64,000 nt of DNA from assembly GCA_021324395.1 (NCBI GenBank), contig JAJPJG010000011.1:62001-126000 (forward strand). The letters run 5' to 3'. Origin of the DNA: Spartobacteria bacterium. Lineage in GTDB: Bacteria; Verrucomicrobiota; Verrucomicrobiia; Chthoniobacterales; Chthoniobacteraceae. This document shows, piece by piece, positions 1 through 9,013 of the stretch (the first letter of the stretch is position 1; each line of letters begins with the position of its first letter). The position numbers and the translations under genes were made by a program. The notes under the pieces were generated by a model. The model did not search any database. It was not told where the DNA came from and was given only the letters and a program-made list of their open reading frames with translations.

Positions 1-2
1 GC

Positions 3-266
3 CAGCTCGTGATCACCGCGGGCAAAGGCAACGTGATTTCGCACGACGGTTTTCCGACTACGCCAAAGGCGACTGCGGACAAAAAGCCGAAGTTCGACGT
101 TTACGTGGAGCCGCAGGTTGCACGGAACGTTCCTTCCCAATCGCCCGCACCCGGCGACACGAATGAGCAAGCGCGCCGGCGCTCTGGCGATGATCGCGGC
201 GGCAATCCCGTCGGCAACGCCGCGAAAAGCGTCGGCAGAACGATCCGCAAGTTCCTGCCGTTTTGA
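3..266 (+). CDS. C-terminal end of an unidentified protein (5' truncated)
   Basis: An open frame enters from the left edge of the window and ends at the TGA at 264-266. The 87 visible residues are polar and rich in Pro, Arg, Gly and Asp, with a basic tail ending KFLPF. I recognise no domain. A GTG at 9-11 lies in frame, but nothing marks it as the true start, so the gene most likely begins upstream of the window. Its stop overlaps the putative TTG start of the next gene (TTGA), which suggests the two are co-transcribed and translationally coupled. Confidence 0.5.
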   Translation, partial: QLVITAGKGNVISHDGFPTTPKATADKKPKFDVYVEPQVARNVPSQSPAPGDTNEQARRRSGDDRGGNPVGNAAKSVGRTIRKFLPF

Positions 267-1645
267 CCTCGCTTAAAAGCAAACTCGTCCGCCTCCTCGG
301 CGCGGACATCGTCACGGACGAAGCTGAGATTCTCGCAAAACATAGCGGCGACAAATGGTTCGCCGCGCATCCGCCGGACGTCGTCGTCTTTGCCAAAACG
401 ACGGAGCACGTCAGCCGGCTGATGAAATTTGCGAGCCGTCACAAAATCCCGGTCACACCGCGCGGCGCGGGCGTCGGCTACGTCGGCGGTTGCGTGCCAT
501 TGCGCGGTGGAATCGCGCTTTCACTTGCGCGCATGACGCGCATCAAGGAAATCAACGCCGCCGATGCGGTCGCGGTCGTCGAGCCGGGAGTGATCACGGG
601 TGTGTTACAGGCGCAAGCACGCGCACAGCGGCTCTTTTATCCGCCCGATCCGGCGAGCCTGAAGGAATGCAGCATCGGCGGAAACATTGCGACGAACGCC
701 GGCGGTCCGCGGTGCCTGAAATACGGCGTAACGCGCAACTACGTGCTCGGTCTCGAAGTCGTGCTCGCAAATGGCGACGTGCTGCGCACTGGCGGACGCA
801 CGCATAAAAACAAAACCGGCTTTGATCTGATCGGCATGTTCGTCGGCTCGGAAGGACTTCTCGGCATCGTCACCGAAGCAACGCTGCGCCTGCTCCCGCT
901 GCCGCCGGCGCGCGCGTCGTTGTCGGCGAGTTTCAGGAAATTCGCGCAAGCCGCAAATGCAGTGCAGGAGGTGTTTCACGCTGGCTTTTTACCGTCGGCC
1001 CTCGAAGTCGCGGATGCTTTTACCCTGCAATCGGCGCGCAAATTTTTAGGCAAAGCAATCGTGCCGGCAGGCGAAGGGCATTTGCTCATCGACCTCGACG
1101 GGCAGCCGGCGTCGGTGAAGTCGGAGTTGAAATCGCTCGCCGATTTGCTGAAAAAAAATGACACACAGCATTTGCAGACCGCATCGGGCGAAACCGCGTG
1201 CGAAGCGCTCTGGGAGCTGCGCCGGAAGTTTTCCGAGTCGCTGAAATCAACCGGCCTGACGAAGCTGAACGAAGACATCGTCGTGCCGCGCGGACGGCTC
1301 GTCGATCTGGCGGAATTCGCCGCGCGTTTGCGAAAAAAATACGGTTATCCCGTCGCGTGTTTCGGTCACGCGGGCGACGGAAATATTCACGTCAACATCA
1401 TGGCCGCGAATTATCACACCGACCGTGCCGTTCACGCGAAAGTCGAGCGCGCGCTCGATGAACTTTTCGCGCAAGTGCTCGCGTGGGGCGGCGTGATCAC
1501 CGGCGAACACGGCATCGGAATCGCGAAGCAACGCTGGTGGAAACAAGCGACAACGCCGGTGAGCCGCAACGTCCATGCCGCGCTGAAGCAAGCGCTCGAC
1601 CCGCACGGCATTTTGAATCCCGGGAAATTCGTGGCGGTAAAATAA
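263..1645 (+). CDS. FAD-linked oxidase, GlcD / D-lactate dehydrogenase type
   Basis: A 460-residue flavoprotein of the GlcD/D-lactate dehydrogenase family, which oxidises 2-hydroxy acids such as glycolate or D-lactate to 2-keto acids. The PCMH-type FAD domain shows PRGAGVGYVGG (66-76) and GGNIATNAGG (139-148). The C-terminal FAD-oxidase domain shows CFGHAGDGNIHVN (about 367-379) and GGVITGEHGIG (about 409-419), both hallmarks of the family. Length is normal. The TTG start at 263 overlaps the preceding stop by three bases; no ATG lies early enough to keep the N-terminal helix. The GlcE and GlcF partners are not adjacent, so the substrate cannot be fixed from context. The gene ends at a strong shared terminator facing transaldolase. 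Confidence 0.85.
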   Translation: MTSLKSKLVRLLGADIVTDEAEILAKHSGDKWFAAHPPDVVVFAKTTEHVSRLMKFASRHKIPVTPRGAGVGYVGGCVPLRGGIALSLARMTRIKEINAADAVAVVEPGVITGVLQAQARAQRLFYPPDPASLKECSIGGNIATNAGGPRCLKYGVTRNYVLGLEVVLANGDVLRTGGRTHKNKTGFDLIGMFVGSEGLLGIVTEATLRLLPLPPARASLSASFRKFAQAANAVQEVFHAGFLPSALEVADAFTLQSARKFLGKAIVPAGEGHLLIDLDGQPASVKSELKSLADLLKKNDTQHLQTASGETACEALWELRRKFSESLKSTGLTKLNEDIVVPRGRLVDLAEFAARLRKKYGYPVACFGHAGDGNIHVNIMAANYHTDRAVHAKVERALDELFAQVLAWGGVITGEHGIGIAKQRWWKQATTPVSRNVHAALKQALDPHGILNPGKFVAVK

Positions 1646-1673
1646 AAGCGAGACCGTTTCCAGCCTCGCTTTT
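1644..1673. terminator. Bidirectional intrinsic terminator
   Basis: A perfect 9-bp stem, AAAAGCGAG (1644-1652) with CTCGCTTTT (1665-1673), and a 12-base loop. A T-rich run follows on the plus strand, and the A-run at the other end gives a T-run on the minus strand. It sits between the converging glcD-like and tal genes and can serve both. Confidence 0.8.
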
Positions 1674-1696
1674 AATTGTTCGCGGTTCGCGCGGAT

Positions 1697-2683
1697 TTAG
1701 ATTTTCGACGCGATCAGCTTTTCGAGCTTCACGATGTCAGCGCCAAATTTACGGATGCCTTCGGCGGTTTTTTCCGTCGCCATCGCGTCTTCGTTGAGCA
1801 GCCAGCGGAACGTTTTTTCATCGAGCGGCAGACATTCGATGTCGCTGTTCTTCGCGGCTTCGGCGTCGAGTTTTTTCGTGAGCGGCTCGTTCGACTCGGC
1901 GAGCTTCGCGAGGAGGTCGGGGCTGATCGTGAGCAGGTCGCAGCCGGCGAGCTCGATGATCTGGCTGATATTGCGGAAGCTCGCGCCCATGACTTCAGTG
2001 TTGTGGCCGAATTTTTTGTAGTAGTTGAAAATCGTCGTCACCGATTGCACGCCCGGATCCTCTGCGCCGGTGTAATCGCGCTTGTTTGCGTTTTTATACC
2101 AGTCGTAAATGCGGCCAACGAATGGCGAAATAAGTTTTACCTTTGCTTCCGCACACGCGACCGCCTGCGGCAGCGAAAAGAGAAGCGTGAGGTTGCAATT
2201 GATGCCTTCCTTTTGCAGCAACTCCGCCGCGCGAATGCCTTCCCATGTCGACGCAACTTTAATCAAGATGCGCTCGCGTGAAATGCCCGCTTCCTCGTAA
2301 AGCGCGATGATCTGATGCGCTTTTTGTTTCGTGCCTTCCTTGTTGAACGAAAGGCGCGCATCAACTTCGGTCGAAACGCGGCCGGGCACGATTTTCAAGA
2401 TTTCCTGCCCGAACGCGACGAGCAGGTCATCAATGACATGGTCGATTTTCGCAGCGCCAGCAAGATGCAGGTTTTTGTTGTCGGCGATGACTTTATCTAA
2501 CAGATATCCGTATTCCGGTTTTTGTGTCGCCTGCAGGATCAGGCTCGGGTTTGTGGTCGCGTCCTGCGGTTTGAACTCGCGCATCGATTCAAAGTCACCC
2601 GTATCGGCGACGACCTTGGTGAATTGCTTGAGTTGATCGAGTTGATTGAGTTTCGTGGCGGGTTCGGCTGTTGCTGTGCTCAT
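1697..2683 (-). CDS. tal: Transaldolase (TalB type)
   Basis: A 328-residue class I transaldolase of the non-oxidative pentose phosphate pathway. It moves dihydroxyacetone units between sedoheptulose-7-phosphate and glyceraldehyde-3-phosphate. The signature DATTNPSLI starts at residue 41, and the Schiff-base lysine is K142 in [26 protein letters not shown], also conserved, binds the phosphate end. Length matches the TalB subfamily rather than the short TalC/FSA type. The ATG start is clear. It lies 46 bases downstream of lpd on the same strand and the two may be co-transcribed, although their functions are not directly linked. Confidence 0.95.
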   Translation of the reverse strand: MSTATAEPATKLNQLDQLKQFTKVVADTGDFESMREFKPQDATTNPSLILQATQKPEYGYLLDKVIADNKNLHLAGAAKIDHVIDDLLVAFGQEILKIVPGRVSTEVDARLSFNKEGTKQKAHQIIALYEEAGISRERILIKVASTWEGIRAAELLQKEGINCNLTLLFSLPQAVACAEAKVKLISPFVGRIYDWYKNANKRDYTGAEDPGVQSVTTIFNYYKKFGHNTEVMGASFRNISQIIELAGCDLLTISPDLLAKLAESNEPLTKKLDAEAAKNSDIECLPLDEKTFRWLLNEDAMATEKTAEGIRKFGADIVKLEKLIASKI

Positions 2684-2729
2684 GGTTTGAAAAGTTACGC
2701 CCGTGTTTCAGTGCGGGCAAAGGTTGTTT

Positions 2730-4106
2730 TTAGATGTGAATCGCTGCGCCAAATGCAGCTTCGGTCGCTTCTTTCACGGCTTCGCTCAAGGTCGGGTGGG
2801 CGTGGATCGTCGCTTCGATTTCCTCGTGCGTGGCTTCGAGTGTGATCGCGAGTCCCAGCTCTGCGATCAACTCCGTCGCTTCCGCGCCGATGATGTGCGC
2901 GCCGAGGATTTCGCCGTGCGGCTCGCCGATGATGAGTTTCACAAAACCGTCACTCTCGCCGACGGCGAGCGCTTTGCCGCTGGCCATGAATGGGAATTTG
3001 CCGACTTTGAATTTCAGCCCTTTTTCCTTCGCCGCGCGCTCAGTGAGCCCGACGCTTGCGACTTGTGGCTGGCAATACGTGCAACCGGGAAACGTCGTCA
3101 CTTTTTTCGGCGCGTGCTTGCCGAACATTCCGTCAACCGCCTGCACTGCCTCGTAGCTCGCGACGTGTGCGAGCCATGGCGGTCCGATGATGTCGCCCGC
3201 GGCGTAAACGCCCGGAACGCTCGTCTCGTATTTATCGTTCGTTTTGATGTAACCGCGCTCGGTCAGGTCGAGCTTCAATCCGCCCGGCAGCAGCGGCGCG
3301 ACACCGATCGCGACGAGGCAGACATCGGCTTCAATCGTCTCCGATGTTTTGCCCTCGACGGAAATTTTCACCCCGCTATCGGTCGCCTCAGTCTTCGTTG
3401 TTTTCGTGTTTGTTAAAATCTTGATGCCGGCTTTCGTCAGCGATTTTTCCAGCGCGACGCTCACCTCGGTGTCTTCGACCGGCAGAATGTTCGGCATCAT
3501 TTCCACGACGGTTACTTTCGTTCCGAACGCATTGTAAAAATAGGCGAACTCGATGCCGATCGCGCCGGCGCCGATGATGACCATCGACTTCGGCTGCGGA
3601 TCGAGCACCATCGCCTCGCGACTGCCGATAACGGTTTTGCCGTTGAAATCGAGACCGGGCAATTGGCGCGTAACCACGCCGGTGCAGACGAGAATTTTCG
3701 GCGCGCTGAGCGTTTGCTCCTTGCCGTCCTTGTCTTTGACAATGACCTCGCCGGCTTTTTTGATCGAAGCCTCGCCGCGCACGTATTCGATCTTGTTTTT
3801 CTTGAACAAAAACTCGATGCCGCCCGCGAGCTTGTCGGCGACCGTGCGGCTGCGCTTGATGATTTTGCTCCACTCGAAACTGAGGTTGTCGAATTTGAAT
3901 CCGAAGTCCGCCGCACGATGGCTCATCAAATGGTAAAGCTCGGCGTTGCGCAGCAGCGACTTGGTCGGGATGCAGCCCCAGTTGAGGCAGGTGCCGCCTG
4001 CGCGCTCTTTTTCGACGCAGGCGACTTTTTTTCCGAGTTGCGCCGCGCGAATCGCGCCGACATAGCCGGCCGGCCCGCCACCAATGACGATGAGATCGTA
4101 ATTCAT
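2730..4106 (-). CDS. lpdA: Dihydrolipoyl dehydrogenase (E3)
   Basis: A 458-residue pyridine nucleotide-disulphide oxidoreductase that reoxidises dihydrolipoamide of 2-oxoacid dehydrogenase complexes or the glycine cleavage system, using FAD and NAD. The N-terminal FAD site is GGGPAG (9-14). The redox disulphide is C40 and C45 in GGTCLNWGC. A second Rossmann motif (IIGAGAIGIEFA) binds NAD. The C-terminal dimer domain carries the catalytic H437-P438 and E442 in HAHPTLSE. Full length. No E1 or E2 gene is nearby, so which complex it serves is open. Confidence 0.93.
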   Translation of the reverse strand: MNYDLIVIGGGPAGYVGAIRAAQLGKKVACVEKERAGGTCLNWGCIPTKSLLRNAELYHLMSHRAADFGFKFDNLSFEWSKIIKRSRTVADKLAGGIEFLFKKNKIEYVRGEASIKKAGEVIVKDKDGKEQTLSAPKILVCTGVVTRQLPGLDFNGKTVIGSREAMVLDPQPKSMVIIGAGAIGIEFAYFYNAFGTKVTVVEMMPNILPVEDTEVSVALEKSLTKAGIKILTNTKTTKTEATDSGVKISVEGKTSETIEADVCLVAIGVAPLLPGGLKLDLTERGYIKTNDKYETSVPGVYAAGDIIGPPWLAHVASYEAVQAVDGMFGKHAPKKVTTFPGCTYCQPQVASVGLTERAAKEKGLKFKVGKFPFMASGKALAVGESDGFVKLIIGEPHGEILGAHIIGAEATELIAELGLAITLEATHEEIEATIHAHPTLSEAVKEATEAAFGAAIHI

Positions 4107-4160
4107 AGAGCCGCTAAAGATGCGTGCCAGCGCACCGCGGCGTCAATTTTTAAACCGCGC

Positions 4161-4703
4161 CTAGTTCCACTCCGTTAAAACGCTGCGTTTTTGCTGGAAG
4201 CGATCGTTGTAAAACACCTGGCGATGCCTGCAGCCGTATTCGTGGAGCAGCTTCGTCACCTTCACGTCGAAACAGCAATATTCCGCGATGTCGAGCACGC
4301 GGCCTTCGCGCCACCATTTGATTGCGTCGATGCCGTCCGCGGTTTTGCCGGTGCCGAGCGTGGCGGTCGCGAGCGCGTCGAGGGCGAGCCGATGGCCGAG
4401 GCGTTGCTCGATATCGAGCAAAATGTCGAAGCTGCGCAGCTGATGCTTGAGATCGAGAATGGTGTAGCCCATCAGCACTTCGTAATCGAAATTCACCGTG
4501 TTGAAACCGACGACGAGGTCGGCGCGCACAAGCTGGTCGATCAAATCGTTCACGCGTTTTTCATCATAAATCCGATACTCGCCGGTGCGCGTGCTGTAGG
4601 TCACGCCGATGCTCATGCCCATGTCGCGCTTCTTGTCCCAGCCGCCCGCGTCATTGGCGGTGCGTTGCGTTTCGAGATCAAAATAAACGACGTCGCGCGA
4701 CAT
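4161..4703 (-). CDS. RNase H-fold DEDDy-type 3'-5' exonuclease-like protein
   Basis: A 180-residue protein resembling the stand-alone RNase H-like domain seen in YprB and in some DEAD-helicase-linked nucleases. Visible acidic residues fit a DEDDy nuclease: D9 and E11 in YFDLET, D73 in FNTVNFD, and Y142 with D146 in EYCCFDVK. The fold and motif order point to metal-dependent hydrolysis of RNA or DNA ends; the substrate is unknown. The frame extends 12 residues upstream to 4739, but I chose the ATG at 4703 because the DxE strand normally begins right at the N-terminus. No convincing ribosome binding site is seen for either start. Confidence 0.7.
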   Translation of the reverse strand: MSRDVVYFDLETQRTANDAGGWDKKRDMGMSIGVTYSTRTGEYRIYDEKRVNDLIDQLVRADLVVGFNTVNFDYEVLMGYTILDLKHQLRSFDILLDIEQRLGHRLALDALATATLGTGKTADGIDAIKWWREGRVLDIAEYCCFDVKVTKLLHEYGCRHRQVFYNDRFQQKRSVLTEWN

Positions 4704-4766
4704 GCGCGTGGTTGTAAAAGCTTGCCGCCGGCTAGGCAAGCCCGCGCACTGTTTCCGCGTGATTTT

Positions 4767-5375
4767 TTAGATCGTCGCGTTGAATGAAATCACGATTCGC
4801 AATGCATCGGAATCCTCGCTCTGGCACGGCTCGACGAAATGCATGAGCCACGACGGGAACACGAGAATTTCACCCGCCTCGGGCGTAACGCTGATGCTGG
4901 TGTTTGCCCATGGTGGCTGGATGCCGAGCCTGCGCATGTTTTCAGTGTAATGCGCATTGAGGTTTAGCCGGGGATCCTGGAAAACGATCGCGCCGCCGCG
5001 CATGCCGGGCGGAACCGCAATATAAAGCGCGCCGCTGAGGAGGTTCGATGCGTGATTGTGCGGGACGTTGTAATCGCCCGCGCGATTGATGACAGCCCAG
5101 CCGGTGAGCGCGAGCGCGATCTCGCCGCGATAGCCGAACGCCTCGCCGATGTAAGCAAAGAGCGCGCGTGTGATGACATCGCGCAGAAATGGAAACTGCC
5201 GGTGCTCGTCCTCGAAAAGATTGCCCTGCGAATGCCAGCCGCCGCGATTGGATTTTGCGTCGCTTGGATTTTGCTCGCGCACGCCAATGAGATAATCGCG
5301 AATCTCGCCAAGCTGTTCGCCGGTGAGGCCGCTTTTTGCGCGCCACACGGGCGTGGCAAAGACGTGGTTCAGCAT
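4767..5375 (-). CDS. Putative 2-oxoglutarate/Fe(II) oxygenase (TIGR02466-like)
   Basis: A 202-residue cupin-fold protein resembling the TIGR02466 family of putative 2OG-Fe(II) oxygenases, some of which are phage-encoded. Likely iron ligands are H106 or H108 in PHNHASNLLSGALY and H179 in FPSWLMHFVEP. R193 in ALRIVISFN is the expected 2-oxoglutarate anchor. The pattern of a first His followed by SGALYI is characteristic. The target (protein, nucleic acid or small molecule) is unknown. The gene begins five bases after the stop of the upstream surface-protein gene on the same strand, so the two are probably co-transcribed. Confidence 0.7.
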   Translation of the reverse strand: MLNHVFATPVWRAKSGLTGEQLGEIRDYLIGVREQNPSDAKSNRGGWHSQGNLFEDEHRQFPFLRDVITRALFAYIGEAFGYRGEIALALTGWAVINRAGDYNVPHNHASNLLSGALYIAVPPGMRGGAIVFQDPRLNLNAHYTENMRRLGIQPPWANTSISVTPEAGEILVFPSWLMHFVEPCQSEDSDALRIVISFNATI

Positions 5376-5380
5376 CGTGT

Positions 5381-7414
5381 CTACGAAACTTCGCGCAATG
5401 TCACGTCCCCGGTGACGCCGAGTGCTTGCACGTCGTTGCTCGTGCCGGCGATCAGCCCGAGCTGGGCGCCGCCAACTTTGAAGCTGACAATTGTTTGTGA
5501 CACAAACCCAAACGCGTCGCTGCCACCGACGGTCCCCGCGATTTGGCCGGTGATGACCACGCTGCCGATCTGCGATGCCGCAGCCGGATCGTCTGAGCCG
5601 TCGGTGATCTTCACATCATCCACAGTGCCGAATTTCGTATCAGCGCCCGCGACGGTGCCGGCGATGAGATTGCTCGCGATCCAGTCACCGCCTACCTGGA
5701 CGCTGCCAATCTGCGCGTCGGCATCGATGGCTTCATTGGCGAACGTCGGCGGCCGATCTTTCCAGCCGGCGAGGATAGTCGCGAAACGGACATCGTGGCC
5801 GACGGTGATTTTGCCGACGGCAGTGTGGTCGGTGCCGGGCGCGCTGTTGTCGCCTAAAAATGCGAACTGCGCGGAGCGCGAGGCCAGGCCGACGATGCTG
5901 CCACCGACATGGAATTCACCAAGTTTGCCATCGACAACGACCTCACCAGCCTCGGCAACCGCTCCACCAAAAATGGAGCCGCCCACGGAGATGAGTTTCG
6001 GATCGCCGGTGACTTTGATGAAGCCGGCGGCGTTCGCCGAGCCGGCGCGAAGGTCGTCGCCAATGTGTAAAGTTTTCATGCTTTTGTCCATCAGCACGGA
6101 CCCGCTCATCGTGCCCCCCGCGCCGATGACGGAGCCTTGAATCGTGAGCGAAGTCACGCCGTCATGATTTGCTTCGACTTGGCCGGAATTCGGTCCCCCG
6201 CCGCCACGCACATCACCACGAATGATGACGGTGGCGGTGGTCGCGTTTTCGCTGCCCATCGTCAAATGCCCGCTCGTGTCGCCGACGCCACCAACGATGG
6301 AGCCGGCGATGACGACATTTCCGACAGCACTTTGGCCGAAGTCGGCGGTGCCGCTGCCCTGTCCATCGCCGCCGAGAATGGAGCCCGCGAGATTCAGCCC
6401 GGCAAAGCCGTTGCTGCTGATGACGCCGCTGTTTTTCCCGGCTCCACCGCGCACATCGCCGCGAATCACAACCTTCCCGGCGGGGTCGTTGATATCCACC
6501 ACTCCGGAGCCGTCTTCGTCGCTGCCGACGATGCTGCCGTTGATGACGAGCGAGGTGACCCCGCCGCCGATATTCGCGCGTCCCGCATCCACGCCGCTGC
6601 CGCCGATGACACTGCCGATGCGGAGCGACTTGACGTTGTTGTCGGTAACAAGCTGGCCGCTGTCGCTATCGGGCCCGCCAACGATGGAGCCGTTGATGGC
6701 GATCGAAGTGGCATTGCCAACGACATGAAAGATGCCCGTGTCGCCGCCGTTTGCGCCGCGAATGTCGCCTTTGATGAGAATCGCGCCCGCAGTGCCGCCG
6801 ATCGTCACCTGGCCGTTCGTCTCCGCATCGGTGGCAATGAGCGAACCGCCGAGGGTAAAGTTTTGCACATTGCCGCTGGTTCCAAAACTGCCGCCGACGA
6901 TGTTTCCGCGGATGCTGATGCTTTTCACGTTGCCCGTAATTGTGCTGCTTTCGATTGTTCCAACAATCGTGCTGGCGCCAAGCTCGCCCATCGAGCCGAG
7001 CTTGAGTTGATTGATCGCGAGACCGGCACCATTGCCCGCGTTGATTTTTCGCAAATCGCCATTCACGGAAACCAAACCAAGATTGATGCCGCCACCGCCG
7101 GAAGCGTCGATGAAACCAACATTCGCGAGACCATCGCCGTGCTTGATGCCGCCGATCGTTTGCGGCTTTGCAGTGACGGTGATGTTTGCGCCGTCGAAGT
7201 GGTGGTTTCCGTTTAGATCAATGGTTTGGAGTTGAAACCCGCCGAGCGTGCCCGCCGATGCCGTCGTGAATGTCGCATCACCGGTGTTACCTTTGGAAAT
7301 TTTAACGCTGACGAGATCGCCGTCGACGTCAGTGTAAGTAAAAAGAATCGCCGGTGCGATGCGCGCTTCAAGCGGCTCGATCAAAGCGCAATCAAAAAAG
7401 CGGACTTCCGGCAT
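5381..7414 (-). CDS. Secreted repeat protein with LEPLEARIAPA-type leader
   Basis: A 677-residue, Gly/Ser/Val-rich protein. After MPEVRFFDCALI comes EPLEARIAPAILF, a leader very common on exported proteins of Chthoniobacter-like Verrucomicrobia, where it stands in for a classical signal peptide. The rest consists of many degenerate units of roughly 30-40 residues. They are built around G(S/D)(I/V)xGG turns, such as GGSIVGG, RGDVRGG and GSILGG, separated by short beta strands. This pattern suggests a parallel beta-helix or beta-roll surface or matrix protein. No catalytic motif is visible. The C-terminus has no obvious anchor. It is followed after five bases by the 2OG oxygenase gene. A long antisense frame across this gene (6137-7216) is a base-composition artefact. 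Confidence 0.65.
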   Translation of the reverse strand: MPEVRFFDCALIEPLEARIAPAILFTYTDVDGDLVSVKISKGNTGDATFTTASAGTLGGFQLQTIDLNGNHHFDGANITVTAKPQTIGGIKHGDGLANVGFIDASGGGGINLGLVSVNGDLRKINAGNGAGLAINQLKLGSMGELGASTIVGTIESSTITGNVKSISIRGNIVGGSFGTSGNVQNFTLGGSLIATDAETNGQVTIGGTAGAILIKGDIRGANGGDTGIFHVVGNATSIAINGSIVGGPDSDSGQLVTDNNVKSLRIGSVIGGSGVDAGRANIGGGVTSLVINGSIVGSDEDGSGVVDINDPAGKVVIRGDVRGGAGKNSGVISSNGFAGLNLAGSILGGDGQGSGTADFGQSAVGNVVIAGSIVGGVGDTSGHLTMGSENATTATVIIRGDVRGGGGPNSGQVEANHDGVTSLTIQGSVIGAGGTMSGSVLMDKSMKTLHIGDDLRAGSANAAGFIKVTGDPKLISVGGSIFGGAVAEAGEVVVDGKLGEFHVGGSIVGLASRSAQFAFLGDNSAPGTDHTAVGKITVGHDVRFATILAGWKDRPPTFANEAIDADAQIGSVQVGGDWIASNLIAGTVAGADTKFGTVDDVKITDGSDDPAAASQIGSVVITGQIAGTVGGSDAFGFVSQTIVSFKVGGAQLGLIAGTSNDVQALGVTGDVTLREVS

Positions 7415-7476
7415 GGCTCAAGGGGAGACTACGAGCCGAGAATGGCAGAAATTTTCCGAGGCGGCGAGCGAACTCT

Positions 7477-8718
7477 TTAGACCAGTTCGCAGGATTGATC
7501 GAGCGGCGCGGGCTCCGTCCGAAACAGCGAGAGCAGCAGAACAAACACAACAACGAGCAAAATGCCGGCGACGACAAACGGCGTCACTCCGTAATTCGGT
7601 CCCGGTTTTCCGCCGACAAAATCGAACACCGCAAGCCAGCCCGCAAACGCGGGGCCGACGGCGCGCCCGAGGCTGCCGGAGCTTTGCAGCAAGCCGAGCG
7701 CGCGGCCCTGCCAGCGTTTGTCCACACTGCGCGAGAGCAGGCCGTTCAGGGTTGGCGTTAAAAAGCTGTTACCGATGGCAATGCCGCCGCTGGCGACGAG
7801 CAGGAACGTCATCGTGCGGCTAAACGGCAGCGCGAACAAACTGGCTGCGAGCACTACGGCGCCAAAAGCCGCCAGTTTCCGTTCGCCGTATTTCGGAACC
7901 ATGCGCCGGATCATGCCGCCCTGGATCAGCACGCCGATGATGCCGATGTAGGCAAAAATGTAACCGGTGTGTTTTGCGTCGAGTCCGAAGCGATGATCCA
8001 TGAACAACGCGTAAAGCGCGGTCATGATCGAAAAGCCGGTAATGAGGAAAAAGTAAACCGCAATGGTCGTCACGAGGATCTGGCGATTCGAGTGCTGGAG
8101 CACGTCGCGGAAAGGCTGGCGGTGCGCCGGATGCGCGCGATGCTCCGCGTCGAGACTTTCCGGCAGGCGCAAGGCGATGAACAATGCGTTGACCACTGCC
8201 AGACCAGCGGCAAAATAAAACGGCGCGCGGAAATTGTAGAATCCGCTGAGCACACCGCCGATTGCCGGCCCGACAATGAAGCCGAGGCCAAATGCGGCCC
8301 CGATCAAACCCATCGCGCCGGAGCGTTCTTCGGGCGTCGTAATGTCGGCGACGTAAGCCTGCGCGGTCGAGATGTTGCCACCGGTGATTCCGGCTGTGAT
8401 GCGGGCGATGAAAAGCCACATGAGTGAGCCGGCCGCGCCCATGATCCAGTAGCCGATCGCAGTCCCGATCACGCTATAAATCAGCACCGGGCGCCGCCCG
8501 AGCCGGTCGGAAATTTTTCCCATAATCGGCGAGAAGATGAATTGCACCGCCGAATAAATGCCGACGAGAAAACCATTCGCGATGGATGATGCGCCGAAAT
8601 GTTGCGCATAGAGCGGCAGCACGGGAATGACGATGCCGAAGCCGATCATGTCGATGAAAATCGTCAGCAGGATGATGCCGAGATGGGATTTTTTGTTGTT
8701 CGCCGCTTTCACAATCAT
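7477..8718 (-). CDS. MFS transporter, DHA1/TetA-like
   Basis: A 413-residue major facilitator with about 12 hydrophobic segments. The motif A loop GKISDRLGRRPVL follows the second membrane segment, and a glycine/proline-rich motif C-like helix follows TPEERSGAMGLIGAAFGLGF. Overall similarity is to drug:H+ antiporters such as TetA and Bmr. The tail after the last helix is short and polar. It ends about 60 bases beyond the surface-protein gene start and begins nine bases from the FmdB-like gene stop, so the latter two may share a transcript. The substrate cannot be told from sequence. Confidence 0.85.
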   Translation of the reverse strand: MIVKAANNKKSHLGIILLTIFIDMIGFGIVIPVLPLYAQHFGASSIANGFLVGIYSAVQFIFSPIMGKISDRLGRRPVLIYSVIGTAIGYWIMGAAGSLMWLFIARITAGITGGNISTAQAYVADITTPEERSGAMGLIGAAFGLGFIVGPAIGGVLSGFYNFRAPFYFAAGLAVVNALFIALRLPESLDAEHRAHPAHRQPFRDVLQHSNRQILVTTIAVYFFLITGFSIMTALYALFMDHRFGLDAKHTGYIFAYIGIIGVLIQGGMIRRMVPKYGERKLAAFGAVVLAASLFALPFSRTMTFLLVASGGIAIGNSFLTPTLNGLLSRSVDKRWQGRALGLLQSSGSLGRAVGPAFAGWLAVFDFVGGKPGPNYGVTPFVVAGILLVVVFVLLLSLFRTEPAPLDQSCELV

Positions 8719-8727
8719 CCGAAAAAT

Positions 8728-8937
8728 TTAATGGCACCCGCAGCCGCCGGAGCCGCATGAATGCTGGGTTGGCGCGCTTTTGCCACCTTTTTGCATGAGG
8801 CCGTAGCCGCCGCTGATAACGCGCTGCACGGGTTCGCCGGTCTCGGGATCGTGTGTGAGTGGCGCGTCGTTCATGCTTTGCTTGATCTCGAAACGGCGCT
8901 TCTTTTTTCCAGTCGTCTCGTAAACGTAAATTGGCAT
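8728..8937 (-). CDS. FmdB-family-like small protein lacking the zinc-ribbon cysteines
   Basis: A 69-residue protein that follows the FmdB/putative regulatory protein pattern: MPIYVYET at the start and GEPVQRVISGGYG in the middle. In typical FmdB proteins two CxxC pairs form a zinc ribbon. Here the first pair is replaced by TTGKKK and the second by HDPETG, so no ribbon can form. The only cysteines are in a C-terminal tail, SCGSGGCGCH, which could itself bind metal. The role of the family is poorly defined. The gene lies upstream of and close to the MFS transporter. Confidence 0.65.
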   Translation of the reverse strand: MPIYVYETTGKKKRRFEIKQSMNDAPLTHDPETGEPVQRVISGGYGLMQKGGKSAPTQHSCGSGGCGCH

Positions 8938-9013
8938 CGCCGGAAACTAAACAATGCGCGCGGCGTGTCAAAGCTGCTTGCGTCGCGCGGGTATTTCCGC
9001 ACACTGGCGCGCC

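Noticed and set aside
6137-7216. 359-residue open frame antisense to the surface repeat protein
   Set aside because: Ala/Asp-rich mirror of the Gly-rich repeats on the opposite strand.
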